The position numbers were made by a program, and so were the translations under genes. 28,801 bases of DNA from JACMPA01 sp035564115 (lineage in GTDB: Bacteria; Patescibacteriota; Saccharimonadia; Saccharimonadales; UBA4665). Location of the stretch: the NCBI GenBank assembly GCA_035564115.1, contig DATMTN010000015.1, forward strand, positions 1 to 28,801. Reading direction: 5' to 3'. Shown one piece after another: positions 1 through 6,129 of this stretch. A model generated the notes under the pieces. It ran no database searches. It was not told the origin of the DNA and saw only the letters and a program-made list of their open reading frames with translations. Numbering within the stretch: position 1 is the first letter of the stretch; the number at the start of each line of letters is the position of its first letter.

Positions 1-591
1 CTCAGGTCCAGAAAGGTATACGAGTGGGTTCTCTAATTTATCGGCGTACTGTTTTATCTGCTGCGGATCCAAGGTCTTGGGGCTAACGAAATATTCAATC
101 TGAAGTGCTGGGTTATCTACCGCATACTGCTCGAGCTCATCTTTGAACGGCACGTCTTGGTCTCGATTCGCATACAGTACCGTGGCGTGTAGTTGCTTGC
201 CCTGGGTATGTGCTTGGGCAAGCATAGAACGGAATGGCGTTATGCCGATACCACCAGCAACGAACAGGTAGTTTCGCGATTCATCATCGACAGTGAAGTC
301 GCCTTCGGGCCCATCGGCTTCTACTGTATCACCGGGTTTCAGATTTTGGAGTGCACGTTTGAAGCTACTACCATGCTCGGCATCGATACGCGTGCTGATC
401 ATAACCTTACCTTCGGATGGAGCTGCCGAGTTCGTAAACCAGCGCTCCGTGCCGCGGTCATCAGCCTCCGCGTGTGGCAGCACATAGTGCATATACTGGC
501 CCGGCAGCCACTGCAACGGCTCGTCCGGCGCAAAGCTAAAAGATACTACGTTACCTGTAACTGGCTGTGAACCTGTAAATTTTAAAGTCAT
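1..591 (-). CDS. FAD-dependent ferredoxin-NAD(P)H reductase family protein (3' end cut by the window edge)
   Basis: The reading frame opens with ATG at 591-589, preceded by a GGGAGG ribosome site with a 7-base spacer, and stays open for 197 codons to the window edge. It encodes a ferredoxin-NADP reductase fold: a beta-barrel with PGQY near residue 31, the FAD-binding RWFTNSAAPS segment, then the pyridine-nucleotide motif VAGGIGITPFRS and, at the edge, YLSGPE, which matches the SGP(P)E end of the family. Single-domain members are about 230-250 residues, so some 40-50 C-terminal residues are missing here. It should move electrons between NAD(P)H and a flavin or a small redox carrier in the cytoplasm. 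The partner is not visible. The family assignment is firm; the exact substrate is not. Confidence 0.88.
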   Translation of the reverse strand, partial: MTLKFTGSQPVTGNVVSFSFAPDEPLQWLPGQYMHYVLPHAEADDRGTERWFTNSAAPSEGKVMISTRIDAEHGSSFKRALQNLKPGDTVEADGPEGDFTVDDESRNYLFVAGGIGITPFRSMLAQAHTQGKQLHATVLYANRDQDVPFKDELEQYAVDNPALQIEYFVSPKTLDPQQIKQYADKLENPLVYLSGPE

Positions 592-699
592 ATGTAAACC
601 TCCCTAGATTAGACTATTTAAATCATACTCCTTTTGCATCTTCTAAACGTAGAGCTTGGCATGTGCAGTAAACTGCTGTCTTAGAAAATTTGCATACAA

Positions 700-727
700 T
701 AAAACACCCACTTCCGTGGGTGTTTTA
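700..727 (-). terminator. Intrinsic terminator, 11-bp perfect stem, works on both strands
   Basis: AAAACACCCAC (701-711) pairs perfectly with GTGGGTGTTTT (716-726) around a 4-base loop and has a T run on either strand. It lies at the end of the short minus-strand unit at 725-826 and overlaps the stop codon of the 28-codon frame there. Confidence 0.8.
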
Positions 728-811
728 CTTTGGTTGCGGGACAGGACAGCGCACGTCAATCCTGCCGCCCGCTTCGCTGGGGGCTGTGACTGACGACCGA
801 ACCGTTCGCAT
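725..811 (-). CDS. Possible 28-residue peptide, unknown function (or untranslated small RNA)
   Basis: A 28-codon frame starts at ATG 811-809 with GGAGG at 823-819, a spacing of 7 bases, and ends with TAA at 727-725 inside the terminator. The peptide begins MRTVRSSVTAPSEAGG and ends RCPVPQPK; it is basic and has one cysteine. It occupies the whole unit between the tRNA-fMet terminator and the next terminator. Against it, its last 17 bases largely repeat the 3' end of the tRNA-fMet gene, and the same DNA folds into a strong hairpin (GCGGG..CCCGC plus GGCAGGA..TCCTGTC), so the unit could be an RNA fragment whose open frame is accidental. I do not recognise the peptide. Confidence 0.35.
   Translation of the reverse strand: MRTVRSSVTAPSEAGGRIDVRCPVPQPK
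731..748 (-). repeat. Partial copy of the tRNA-fMet 3' end
   Basis: On the minus strand GTCCTGTCCCGCAACCA here matches the tRNA-fMet end GTCCTGCCCCCGCAACCA (866-883) with one substitution and one missing base. It includes the T-arm 3' half, the acceptor 3' strand and CCA. Partial tRNA 3' ends next to the intact gene are typical of integration scars, but no integrase is visible in this window. Confidence 0.5.
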
Positions 812-827
812 AATACAACCTCCAAAA

Positions 828-865
828 CCAAGAAAAAAGCCCCAGCTTTGCTGAGGCATTTTTCT
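828..865 (-). terminator. Terminator of tRNA-fMet
   Basis: Directly after the tRNA CCA end the minus strand has GCCTCAGC-AAA-GCTGGGGC followed by six T, flanked by matching A and T tracts (CCAAGAAAAA / TTTTTTCTTGG). The inverted repeat runs into the CCA itself. Confidence 0.85.
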
Positions 866-940
866 TGGTTGCGGGGGCAGGACTCGAACCTGCGACCTCA
901 TGGTTATGAGCCATGCGAGCTGCCGCTGCTCCACCCCGCG
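866..940 (-). tRNA. Initiator tRNA-fMet (anticodon CAU), CCA encoded
   Basis: The minus strand reads CGCGGGG as 5' acceptor and CCCCGCA-ACCA as 3' acceptor, so position 1 is C and position 72 is A. This unpaired C1:A72 marks bacterial initiator tRNA. The anticodon loop is CTCATAA, the D arm GAGC..GCTC and the T arm GCAGG-TTCGAGT-CCTGC. The anticodon stem is CATGG/CCATG, so only two of the three usual consecutive G-C pairs (positions 29-31 with 39-41) are present; 29:41 is U-A. The D loop is short (7 bases). It has its own terminator. Confidence 0.95.
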
Positions 941-953
941 TCGTTGGTGGATA

Positions 954-969
954 CTCTGGGGAACCAGAG
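954..969 (-). other. Small hairpin upstream of tRNA-fMet
   Basis: CTCTGG and CCAGAG form a perfect 6-bp stem closed by GGAA, within the short gap between the FtsB-like gene and the tRNA. There is no T run. It could be a processing signal or a weak end of the upstream transcript. Confidence 0.3.
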
Positions 970-1008
970 ATTTACCTCATGAGATTGTAGCAAACAGAGG
1001 TGAATATG

Positions 1009-1479
1009 TCAATTAGTGATGTTCTGGCGATGCAGGAAGAAATTTACCCAGGACTCGAAGTTACGCTGGCTGCCAGATTGCTTATCTTTCGGCCTAGTGG
1101 TGACTTCTGGTTTGGGCAAGTCTACTGTGTAGCTTAAGGCTACATCCTTAGGCACCAATATTTCCTTTTCACCTGGGGCTGCCAGGCCCAGATTCAACCG
1201 AGCCTGCAAATCCTGATAGCTGTTCGTATTGTAATACTGGTTTTCCAGGTCAAGATTAGTATTCCTTAATTTCTGAAGATCATTCTGCTGCTCGAGGGCC
1301 GCAATCTGTTTTTGCAGCTCATAGTTAGACTGGATAGACTTCACCCCGCTCCAGCTTATGAGCAGTACGACCACCAGAAATAGCATCATGCCCGCAAACT
1401 TAGGATCTCGCATACGGACTATAAACTGCTGCGTATACTTTCCAGCGACTATAAGCTTTGGCTGAATTTTGTTTTGCAT
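1009..1479 (-). CDS. FtsB/DivIC-like septum formation protein
   Basis: The 156-residue product has a basic cytoplasmic N-terminus (1-28), one membrane segment (about 29-46), a glutamine-rich coiled coil (about 48-88, with heptad-like LEQQNDLQKLRNTNLDLENQ) and the ARLNLGLAAPGEKEILVP stretch at about 93-110. That layout and the AR.xLGL.xPGE motif are those of the FtsB/DivIC family, which bridges FtsL and FtsQ in the divisome outside the membrane. The C-terminus ends in an amphipathic segment (WVNFFLHRQN). A TATACT box lies 11 bases before ATG, with only a weak AGG ribosome site. Residues 1-28 form a longer cytoplasmic tail than in E. coli FtsB. Family call is good; its partners are not in the window. 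Confidence 0.75.
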   Translation of the reverse strand: MQNKIQPKLIVAGKYTQQFIVRMRDPKFAGMMLFLVVVLLISWSGVKSIQSNYELQKQIAALEQQNDLQKLRNTNLDLENQYYNTNSYQDLQARLNLGLAAPGEKEILVPKDVALSYTVDLPKPEVTTRPKDKQSGSQRNFESWVNFFLHRQNITN

Positions 1480-1515
1480 AACTACCTGACAGTATACGTG
1501 ATTATCTGGAATACC

Positions 1516-1767
1516 TCAGGGTTGGTGCTTCGACTTGGTCTCTTCAATGCGATCTTCGATCTTATCAAGTGGCCTGCGGATTGCACTCTCAAAAGTTTTC
1601 AGATGATCGGAATAGCGCCGATACATCGCAACAATAGCCCCCAGCAAACTGAACTGGATGATACCGCCCCCGAAGCCTGACCAAAAGTTATACATATGTG
1701 TCGAAAAGCTATTGTAGGTGTTATTTACACCGATAAAGTCTACTATCCAGTGCCAAATATGTACCAT
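1516..1767 (-). CDS. Small membrane protein, resembles actinophage WHW..WSGFG proteins
   Basis: The 83-residue product starts MVHIWHWIVDFIGVNNTYNS, has YNFWSGFGGG at about 26-35, one hydrophobic segment (about 35-49) ending in YRRYSDH, and a charged tail. From memory, small proteins in actinobacteriophages and actinobacteria carry the same order: xHWxxHVTGxDN, WYAFWSGFGSD, hydrophobic helix, then YR and a charged end. I therefore place it in that family, whose function is not established. The C-terminal third (KTFESAIRRPLDKIEDRIEE) replaces the phage proteins' histidine/cysteine-rich end. Its AGGG ribosome site overlaps the 3' arm of a hairpin at 1775-1797. Moderate confidence that it is a real gene; low on function. 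Confidence 0.65.
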   Translation of the reverse strand: MVHIWHWIVDFIGVNNTYNSFSTHMYNFWSGFGGGIIQFSLLGAIVAMYRRYSDHLKTFESAIRRPLDKIEDRIEETKSKHQP

Positions 1768-1774
1768 ATATACC

Positions 1775-1797
1775 CTGCTGCTTATGTTTAGCAGCAG
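1775..1797 (-). promoter_or_regulatory. Hairpin at the ribosome site of the 83-residue protein
   Basis: CTGCTGCT (1775-1782) and AGCAGCAG (1790-1797) form an 8-bp stem with a 7-base loop just upstream of ATG 1767. On the minus strand one arm runs into the AGGG that would serve as ribosome site, so folding could lower translation. There is no T run, so it is not a standard terminator. Confidence 0.35.
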
Positions 1798-1821
1798 TAT
1801 ACATCACGCGCAACTTCGAGG

Positions 1822-2046
1822 CTATTGTCCGCTCGAGCTAGAAGGTGTTATATTCACATTCGGTGCCGAGCTTCCGCCGCTACCGCCAAACATGCCGCGG
1901 CCAAATATCAATAACAAAGCTAGAATCACTACTACCACGGCCACAATCGCCCACGCATTACTGCCCGACCTATTATCTTGATAATGCTCGTGGTCGCGTT
2001 CCACTACTACTTGGTCTGCCGGACGTCGTTCAACTACTTCTGCCAT
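1822..2046 (-). CDS. Small single-pass membrane protein, unknown
   Basis: The 74-residue product has a charged N-terminal third rich in R, E, D and H (VVERRPADQVVVERDHEHYQ), one strong membrane helix at about 31-49 (AWAIVAVVVVILALLLIFG) and a Gly/Ser-rich tail. ATG at 2046 follows AAGGAG with a 7-base spacer, and TATAGT lies about 27 bases further up. The shape is that of a small membrane-anchored accessory protein; I recognise no domain. It lies between tRNA-Ile2 and the 83-residue membrane protein on the same strand, with the hairpin at 1775-1797 after it. Confidence 0.7.
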   Translation of the reverse strand: MAEVVERRPADQVVVERDHEHYQDNRSGSNAWAIVAVVVVILALLLIFGRGMFGGSGGSSAPNVNITPSSSSGQ

Positions 2047-2131
2047 ATCTGCGCTCCTTGTTTAAGTGCCAGAACTATAGCAGGAATACGGTTTCTACTA
2101 AGTAAAAAATATCGCAAATTCAATGGTGGGC

Positions 2132-2152
2132 AGAACAGCCCAGGGGCTGTTA
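2132..2152 (-). other. Stable hairpin between tRNA-Ile2 and the 74-residue gene
   Basis: AACAGCC-CCTG-GGCTGTT on the minus strand is a perfect 7-bp stem, about 55 bases after the tRNA 3' end. No T tract follows, so its role as tRNA terminator is only possible. I see no gene in the rest of 2047-2204. Confidence 0.35.
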
Positions 2153-2204
2153 CTGTAGATATGAGTGGAACGTCTTTAGTGAAACCTTCGACTTCTGTCT
2201 ATTG

Positions 2205-2280
2205 TGGTGGGGGTGGCTGGACTTGAACCAGCGACCAAAGGATTATGAGTCCTCTGCTCTAACCACTGAGCTACACCCCC
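2205..2280 (-). tRNA. tRNA-Ile2 (anticodon CAU), CCA encoded
   Basis: The minus strand folds as acceptor GGGGGTG/CACCCCC, D arm GCTC..GAGC, anticodon stem GAGGA/TCCTT with loop CTCATAA, T arm GCTGG-TTCAAGT-CCAGC, then A-CCA. CAU could mean elongator Met. However, the body (TAGCTCAGTGGTTAGAGCAG, TTGGTCGCTGGTTCAAGTCC) is nearly the same as E. coli tRNA-Ile2 and less like elongator tRNA-Met, so I call Ile2. Its C34 would need lysidine from TilS to read AUA. Confidence 0.85.
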
Positions 2281-2354
2281 TGGTCAAAGCGCACACGGAC
2301 TGCCTCGTTTTGGCTGTCGCCCAAAACTTTGACTTGCCGTTACGCTTCTCCTTT

Positions 2355-2397
2355 CAAAAGCCCAAACGGTCGACTTCGCTCCCTAGTTTGGTCTTTT
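2355..2397 (-). terminator. Probable terminator after the 319-residue membrane protein
   Basis: On the minus strand AAAAGaCCAAAC and GTTTGGgCTTTT form an interrupted stem around an 18-base loop that is itself partly self-complementary. It lies about 50 bases after the stop at 2446. The large loop and short T run make it a moderate call. Confidence 0.5.
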
Positions 2398-2445
2398 GAT
2401 TTTAAGCTGCAATGCAACGCAACAAGTATACCAGACTCTAAGGGG

Positions 2446-3405
2446 TTAGAGCTGGATTTTGCGCGGTTGCTTTGGACGTGGGGGCGCACCAGGCGCTGGC
2501 GCCGTGGGTGGGGTTGGGCTTGTTGGTATGGCAGGCGCTGCCGGGACTACGGGCTGTGGGCGAGAAGGTTCAGTCAGTACGGGTGTTGGCGAGGAAGTAT
2601 CTTTTGGCCGAGGGACGGCAGCCCGGTAGGTTGGTGGCCGCTGTTTGCGCAGCGCGTATTTGGCCAATACCCCCAGCAGTAACGCGGTCGCTCCCGGTAT
2701 TAACAGACGTAGTCCAAAATCACGGACCGTCACGATAGCTAAGTCATGTACTAACGAAGCAAAGGGGCCCTTGGCGGTATATACCTTGTTAAGTAATTGC
2801 GGCACAAATAATAGGGTCGCACCAGCGAGGGTCAACATAGTGCCTAGTGTGAACACGATATTTGCAAGTGGTCGATAATCACGACGCTTAATGGCGATAG
2901 CCAGCACACCGAGGAATAGTGCCACCTCTGCAGCAATTGTGCCGATCCCCACAACTTTAGCCGTACCGCTCACTTTTTTGAACTTAGTTGCGGCTGTCAG
3001 CTCAACTGGCTTACTAAACTTGTTGCCATCCACTTGCAGACCAGCTTGCTGAGCAGCTTGAACCAGATCACTCACGTCTAACGTAGGTACCGCACCATTG
3101 CCATGGAAATAGTCATGCAACTGCTTGAGGGTTACATCGATTTTCTGCTGCAACACAGCAGGCGTCAGGATATTTTTCAACTGCGCGGCAACAGCAGTTT
3201 GTGAAACCGTTGGGTCATTTGAGTTCTTACTAATCTCATCGCTCAGAGCATCGGACAGACGGTCATAGGCGTTCTGGCTCTGCAATTTGTTTTCGATATA
3301 CGTGGTGTTCAGAATCGTTTGATTGGCAGTTACGCTAACAACCGTGGCGAACAGCAGCGTGGTTAGCAAACTAGCCATAAGCCGTGAAAGGAACTTCAGA
3401 AGCAT
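2446..3405 (-). CDS. Four-TM membrane protein with proline-rich cytoplasmic tail, unknown
   Basis: The 319-residue product has an N-terminal signal-anchor (about 5-26), an external region of about 120 residues (27-150, helical, with QNAYDRLSDALSDEISK), three further helices (about 151-172, 181-204, 231-250) and a tail from about 255 that is very rich in proline (PTSPTPPTAPAPGAPPRPKQ). I do not recognise a named family. The order of signal-anchor, external helical domain and TM bundle fits a sensor or envelope-stress type protein, but that is a guess. The start ATG at 3405 is supported by TACAAT seven bases upstream, which implies a nearly leaderless mRNA, and a terminator-like stem lies downstream at 2355-2397. 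Confidence 0.75.
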   Translation of the reverse strand: MLLKFLSRLMASLLTTLLFATVVSVTANQTILNTTYIENKLQSQNAYDRLSDALSDEISKNSNDPTVSQTAVAAQLKNILTPAVLQQKIDVTLKQLHDYFHGNGAVPTLDVSDLVQAAQQAGLQVDGNKFSKPVELTAATKFKKVSGTAKVVGIGTIAAEVALFLGVLAIAIKRRDYRPLANIVFTLGTMLTLAGATLLFVPQLLNKVYTAKGPFASLVHDLAIVTVRDFGLRLLIPGATALLLGVLAKYALRKQRPPTYRAAVPRPKDTSSPTPVLTEPSRPQPVVPAAPAIPTSPTPPTAPAPGAPPRPKQPRKIQL

Positions 3406-3412
3406 GAACTTG

Positions 3413-3418
3413 ATTGTA
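3413..3418 (-). promoter_or_regulatory. -10 box TACAAT, 7 bases before ATG 3405
   Basis: The position gives a transcript that starts at or next to the ATG. It follows a TAGCC-GCA-GGCTA hairpin that ends the ABC permease unit. Confidence 0.5.
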
Positions 3419-3445
3419 GCCTGCGGCTATCTAAAAGGCTAGCAG

Positions 3446-4189
3446 TTAGTTCGCGTCCCGACGGACAAACAGGATGGCACTTATGAGCAGACCACCGATT
3501 ACATAGACCAGTGTCACCATCACATTATGATGCAGGCTACTAGAGCCAGGGCCAATCTCAGTCTGTATGACTGACTGTAGACTCTGGAATGGCAGATACT
3601 TGGCCGTGCTTTTGAATACATTGGCCAGAATATTCTCTCCAATCAGCGGGATCATCAGGAATGCCACAATAGCCCCAACCTGGCTGCGAATAATTGCCAC
3701 CAGGATGAAAGCATACATCGCGTAGCCCCAACCAACGAAGACCGAACGCCAAATAACGTTCCACCAGTGGAATGTCTGTGGGCTGAGTGTATGGTGTGCC
3801 AGGTGAATGCCCACCATACTGCACAGTGGCGACCACAGCATATAGAGCAGACTGGTGCCAATGGCGAAGATTGAGACCACCAGGACTTTGGCGAATAGAC
3901 TCTTCAAGCGGTTATTGCTCGCGGTCAGCGTGTACATAATGCCGTTGAACCGATACTCGTGACCAAACAGTAGCAGGCCAACAATGGCCGTAATAAGCCC
4001 CACAAAGATGACCGCCATAAACGACTCGTGCTGGAGCCACAGTGGACTCTGCAAATCAGGGGCTTTGGCCTGGTAGCCATCGCCATAGCCCGCAAACAAA
4101 GCCACAATCGCTAGGGAGCAAAGTACAAATACATAGGTCGAACGCACGCTCAATAGCTTACGTAGTTCAGATCGGATCGAAGCTATCAT
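3446..4189 (-). CDS. ABC-2 type transporter permease
   Basis: The 247-residue product starts MIASIRSELRKLLSVRSTYVF, the usual amphipathic entry of ABC-2 permeases (a cytoplasmic 'elbow' with RSELRKLLS..RST), and then has about six hydrophobic segments (near 17-36, 56-75, 103-125, 150-170, 173-190 and 222-243). The HEYRFNGIMYTLTASNNR segment after the second helix matches the 'GxEyrxGT..xxLTxxPxR' loop of this family. Its ATG overlaps the ATPase stop by four bases (ATGA), so the two are co-translated and should form one transporter with the 303-residue ATPase. The substrate is unknown; relatives export lipids, antibiotics or peptides. Confidence 0.88.
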   Translation of the reverse strand: MIASIRSELRKLLSVRSTYVFVLCSLAIVALFAGYGDGYQAKAPDLQSPLWLQHESFMAVIFVGLITAIVGLLLFGHEYRFNGIMYTLTASNNRLKSLFAKVLVVSIFAIGTSLLYMLWSPLCSMVGIHLAHHTLSPQTFHWWNVIWRSVFVGWGYAMYAFILVAIIRSQVGAIVAFLMIPLIGENILANVFKSTAKYLPFQSLQSVIQTEIGPGSSSLHHNVMVTLVYVIGGLLISAILFVRRDAN

Positions 4190-5097
4190 TTTTTCGCCTC
4201 CTTGTGCCCAGTATACTCACCGGCACCAGATGTCAGCTCCAGGAATACATCCTCTAGTGATGCGCTGTGGGGCGCCAACTCGTACAGCGGGATACCGTGT
4301 TCAAATGCTAACTTGCCAACATCTTCGCTTTTTAGGCCGCTCACCAGCAAGCCGCCATCCACTTTGGTGGCTGTAGCATTTTGAGTCTTCACTAGCTTCT
4401 CCAGCTGCGTGAGCTTTGGTGAACGTACCCGTACAGCCGCATGGGCATTCTGGGCCAGTAGTTCCTTTATGGATGTGTCGGCTATGAGTTGTCCCTTACC
4501 AATTACCACCACATTGTCGGCCATCTGTGACATCTCACTCAGTAGGTGCGACGACACAAACACCGCATTACCCGCATCAGCATACGACTTTAGAAAATCT
4601 CGCAGCCAGGCGATTCCTTCGGGGTCCAGCCCATTGGCTGGCTCGTCGAGCATCAAATACTTTGGCTTGCCCAGAATAGCGGCAGCGATGCCCAGCCGCT
4701 GACTCATGCCCAGGCTGAACTTGCCTGGACCCTTTTTGGCCACGTCTGTCAGGCCCACAATATCTAACACTTCATCGACACGGCTCATTGGTATGTTGCC
4801 GGCCGCAGCCAAGATTTTGAGGTGTTGTCGAGCCGAGCGGGTGGGGTGAAATGCCTTAGCTTCGAGTAATATACCAACCATCTTGGATGGCTGTGCATAG
4901 GCATGCAGTGGCTTACCGTCGAAAGTCGTAGTGCCGCTACCAGAGTCCAGGCCAAGCATCAGACGCATGGTGGTTGACTTACCAGCACCATTCGGACCCA
5001 AGAAACCGGTTACCTTACCAGTCTCTACCTTGAAACTTAGATCATTGACCGCTGTTTTCTTACGATATTTCTTCGTTAGGTGGTCGGCACGTATCAT
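4186..5097 (-). CDS. ABC-2 transporter ATP-binding protein
   Basis: The 303-residue product carries Walker A GPNGAGKST at about 34-42, signature SLGMSQRLGIA at about 128-138 (the LGMxQR variant typical of this subfamily), Walker B YLMLDEPANGLDPEG at 147-161 and the switch histidine in VSSHLLSEM at about 181-189. The C-terminal 80 residues form the usual accessory domain of CcmA/YxlF-like ATPases. It powers the adjacent permease at 3446-4189. A TATACT box lies exactly six bases before ATG 5097, so the mRNA is probably leaderless, and it is separated from the dus gene by 22 bases. Confidence 0.93.
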   Translation of the reverse strand: MIRADHLTKKYRKKTAVNDLSFKVETGKVTGFLGPNGAGKSTTMRLMLGLDSGSGTTTFDGKPLHAYAQPSKMVGILLEAKAFHPTRSARQHLKILAAAGNIPMSRVDEVLDIVGLTDVAKKGPGKFSLGMSQRLGIAAAILGKPKYLMLDEPANGLDPEGIAWLRDFLKSYADAGNAVFVSSHLLSEMSQMADNVVVIGKGQLIADTSIKELLAQNAHAAVRVRSPKLTQLEKLVKTQNATATKVDGGLLVSGLKSEDVGKLAFEHGIPLYELAPHSASLEDVFLELTSGAGEYTGHKEAKK

Positions 5098-5103
5098 GCC
5101 CTC

Positions 5104-5109
5104 AGTATA
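5104..5109 (-). promoter_or_regulatory. -10 box TATACT, 6 bases before ATG of the ABC operon
   Basis: TATACT-GAGGGC-ATG on the minus strand. GAGGGC is not well placed as a ribosome site because the predicted transcript starts at about the ATG. Confidence 0.55.
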
Positions 5110-5119
5110 CCCGACCGTA

Positions 5120-6106
5120 TCAAGCGCTGGCTAGAATCTCTAATAACTCGTCGGTCGACAGGGCGGCCATTAGGTGTTCACGAAGCTCTTTGGCGCCGTC
5201 GAAACCATTGATGTAGATCTTGCAGAACTTGTTGAGCGTGTGGACTGGTCGCTCCCCTGCCTGCCAAGTATTGGCAAAAAGCTTAACATGTTTAGTATAG
5301 AGCGTGATTCGATCTTCACGAGGTATATTTTCCCACGGTGACTCGGGTGCAAAAGCATAGGGGTCCTGGAAGATGCCGCGGCCAATCATAATGCCATCCA
5401 GGCCACCCTGCTCAGCTAGTTCCAGACCATGCGCATGGTCGATTGCATCACCATTGCCGACAATCAAGGTACTTGGTGCCAACTGATCACGCAGTTCGCG
5501 AACCTCTTTGATAACATCCCAATGCGCCGGTACTTTGCTCATTTCTTTGCGGGTGCGACCGTGCACCGTCAGCATATCGAGCTCCTTGCCCAGCAAGAAC
5601 TCAAACCACGTCATGTCCACATCGCTGAAGCCAATACGCGTCTTTACGCTCAGGGGCAAACGGCCAGCCAAACCCTCACGGGCAGCCTCGATAATCTGCT
5701 CGGCGAGTTCCCTGTTCTCTAGTTTAATAAGCGCACTGCAGGCACCATTCTGGACTTCACTCTTCGCCGGGCAACCCATGTTCAGGTCGACGCCTACGAA
5801 GTTGCAGCCGTCGGGCAAGCCAAGCTCACGAGCCATCGTGCCATCAGCAATCTGCTCCGCCACTGCCCGGAAGTTCTCTGGTTTCAATCCCCATAGTTGG
5901 GCCACCAGGTTCTTCTCGCTAGCATTAAACTTCAGCTTCTTCAGCAGCTTCGGGCGTCCCGGGCTCATCAGCCCATCCACATTCACAAACTCAGTAAATG
6001 ATAAATCTGGCGCATGACACGAATTGACCACTTGCCGAAACACAGTGTCTGTCACATCGTCCATGGGTGCCAAGACAAAAAATGGTTTAGAAAGTTCAGT
6101 GTACAT
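5120..6106 (-). CDS. dus: tRNA-dihydrouridine synthase
   Basis: The 328-residue product reduces uridines in tRNA to dihydrouridine with FMN and NADPH. It has the family's APMDDVTD at 13-20, DLNMGCPAK at 107-115 with catalytic Cys112, KTRIG at 155-159, VHGRTR at 181-186, the FMN-phosphate site GNGDA at 217-221 and GRG at 242-244, and a C-terminal helical domain (from about 265) with LNKFCKIYINGF. The length is normal for DusB-type enzymes. GACSALI replaces the common GaGaaL after the catalytic cysteine, a small variation. TATAAT lies 11 bases before ATG 6106. It stands alone between the ABC operon and the unknown pair. Which uridines it modifies cannot be read from sequence. Confidence 0.93.
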   Translation of the reverse strand: MYTELSKPFFVLAPMDDVTDTVFRQVVNSCHAPDLSFTEFVNVDGLMSPGRPKLLKKLKFNASEKNLVAQLWGLKPENFRAVAEQIADGTMARELGLPDGCNFVGVDLNMGCPAKSEVQNGACSALIKLENRELAEQIIEAAREGLAGRLPLSVKTRIGFSDVDMTWFEFLLGKELDMLTVHGRTRKEMSKVPAHWDVIKEVRELRDQLAPSTLIVGNGDAIDHAHGLELAEQGGLDGIMIGRGIFQDPYAFAPESPWENIPREDRITLYTKHVKLFANTWQAGERPVHTLNKFCKIYINGFDGAKELREHLMAALSTDELLEILASA

Positions 6107-6117
6107 ATCGGTAGAGC

Positions 6118-6123
6118 ATTATA
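6118..6123 (-). promoter_or_regulatory. -10 box TATAAT, 11 bases before ATG of dus
   Basis: A perfect TATAAT in the 23-base gap after the unknown operon, giving a predicted 4-5 base leader without a ribosome site. Confidence 0.5.
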
Positions 6124-6129
6124 CCAAGC

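Noticed and set aside
193..570. 125-residue plus-strand frame
   Set aside because: It is antisense to the well-supported ferredoxin-reductase gene and has no ribosome site or domain.
700..826. SRP RNA, 6S RNA, tmRNA or RNase P RNA
   Set aside because: I looked for the conserved SRP tetraloop region (GGAAGGAAGCAG), tmRNA 5' and T-arm sequences and RNase P core motifs and found none.
725..934. 69-residue minus-strand frame through the tRNA-fMet gene
   Set aside because: It reads across the tRNA and its terminator (MRSQVRVLPPQ-type translation of a tRNA). Only the last 28 codons, with their own ribosome site, are worth keeping.
2205..2280. Elongator tRNA-Met
   Set aside because: The anticodon fits, but the body matches tRNA-Ile2 almost throughout; lysidine modification would settle it.
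2202..2399. 65-residue plus-strand frame (MWWGWLDLNQRPKDYESSALTTELHP...)
   Set aside because: This is the usual spurious translation of the antisense of a tRNA, here tRNA-Ile2.
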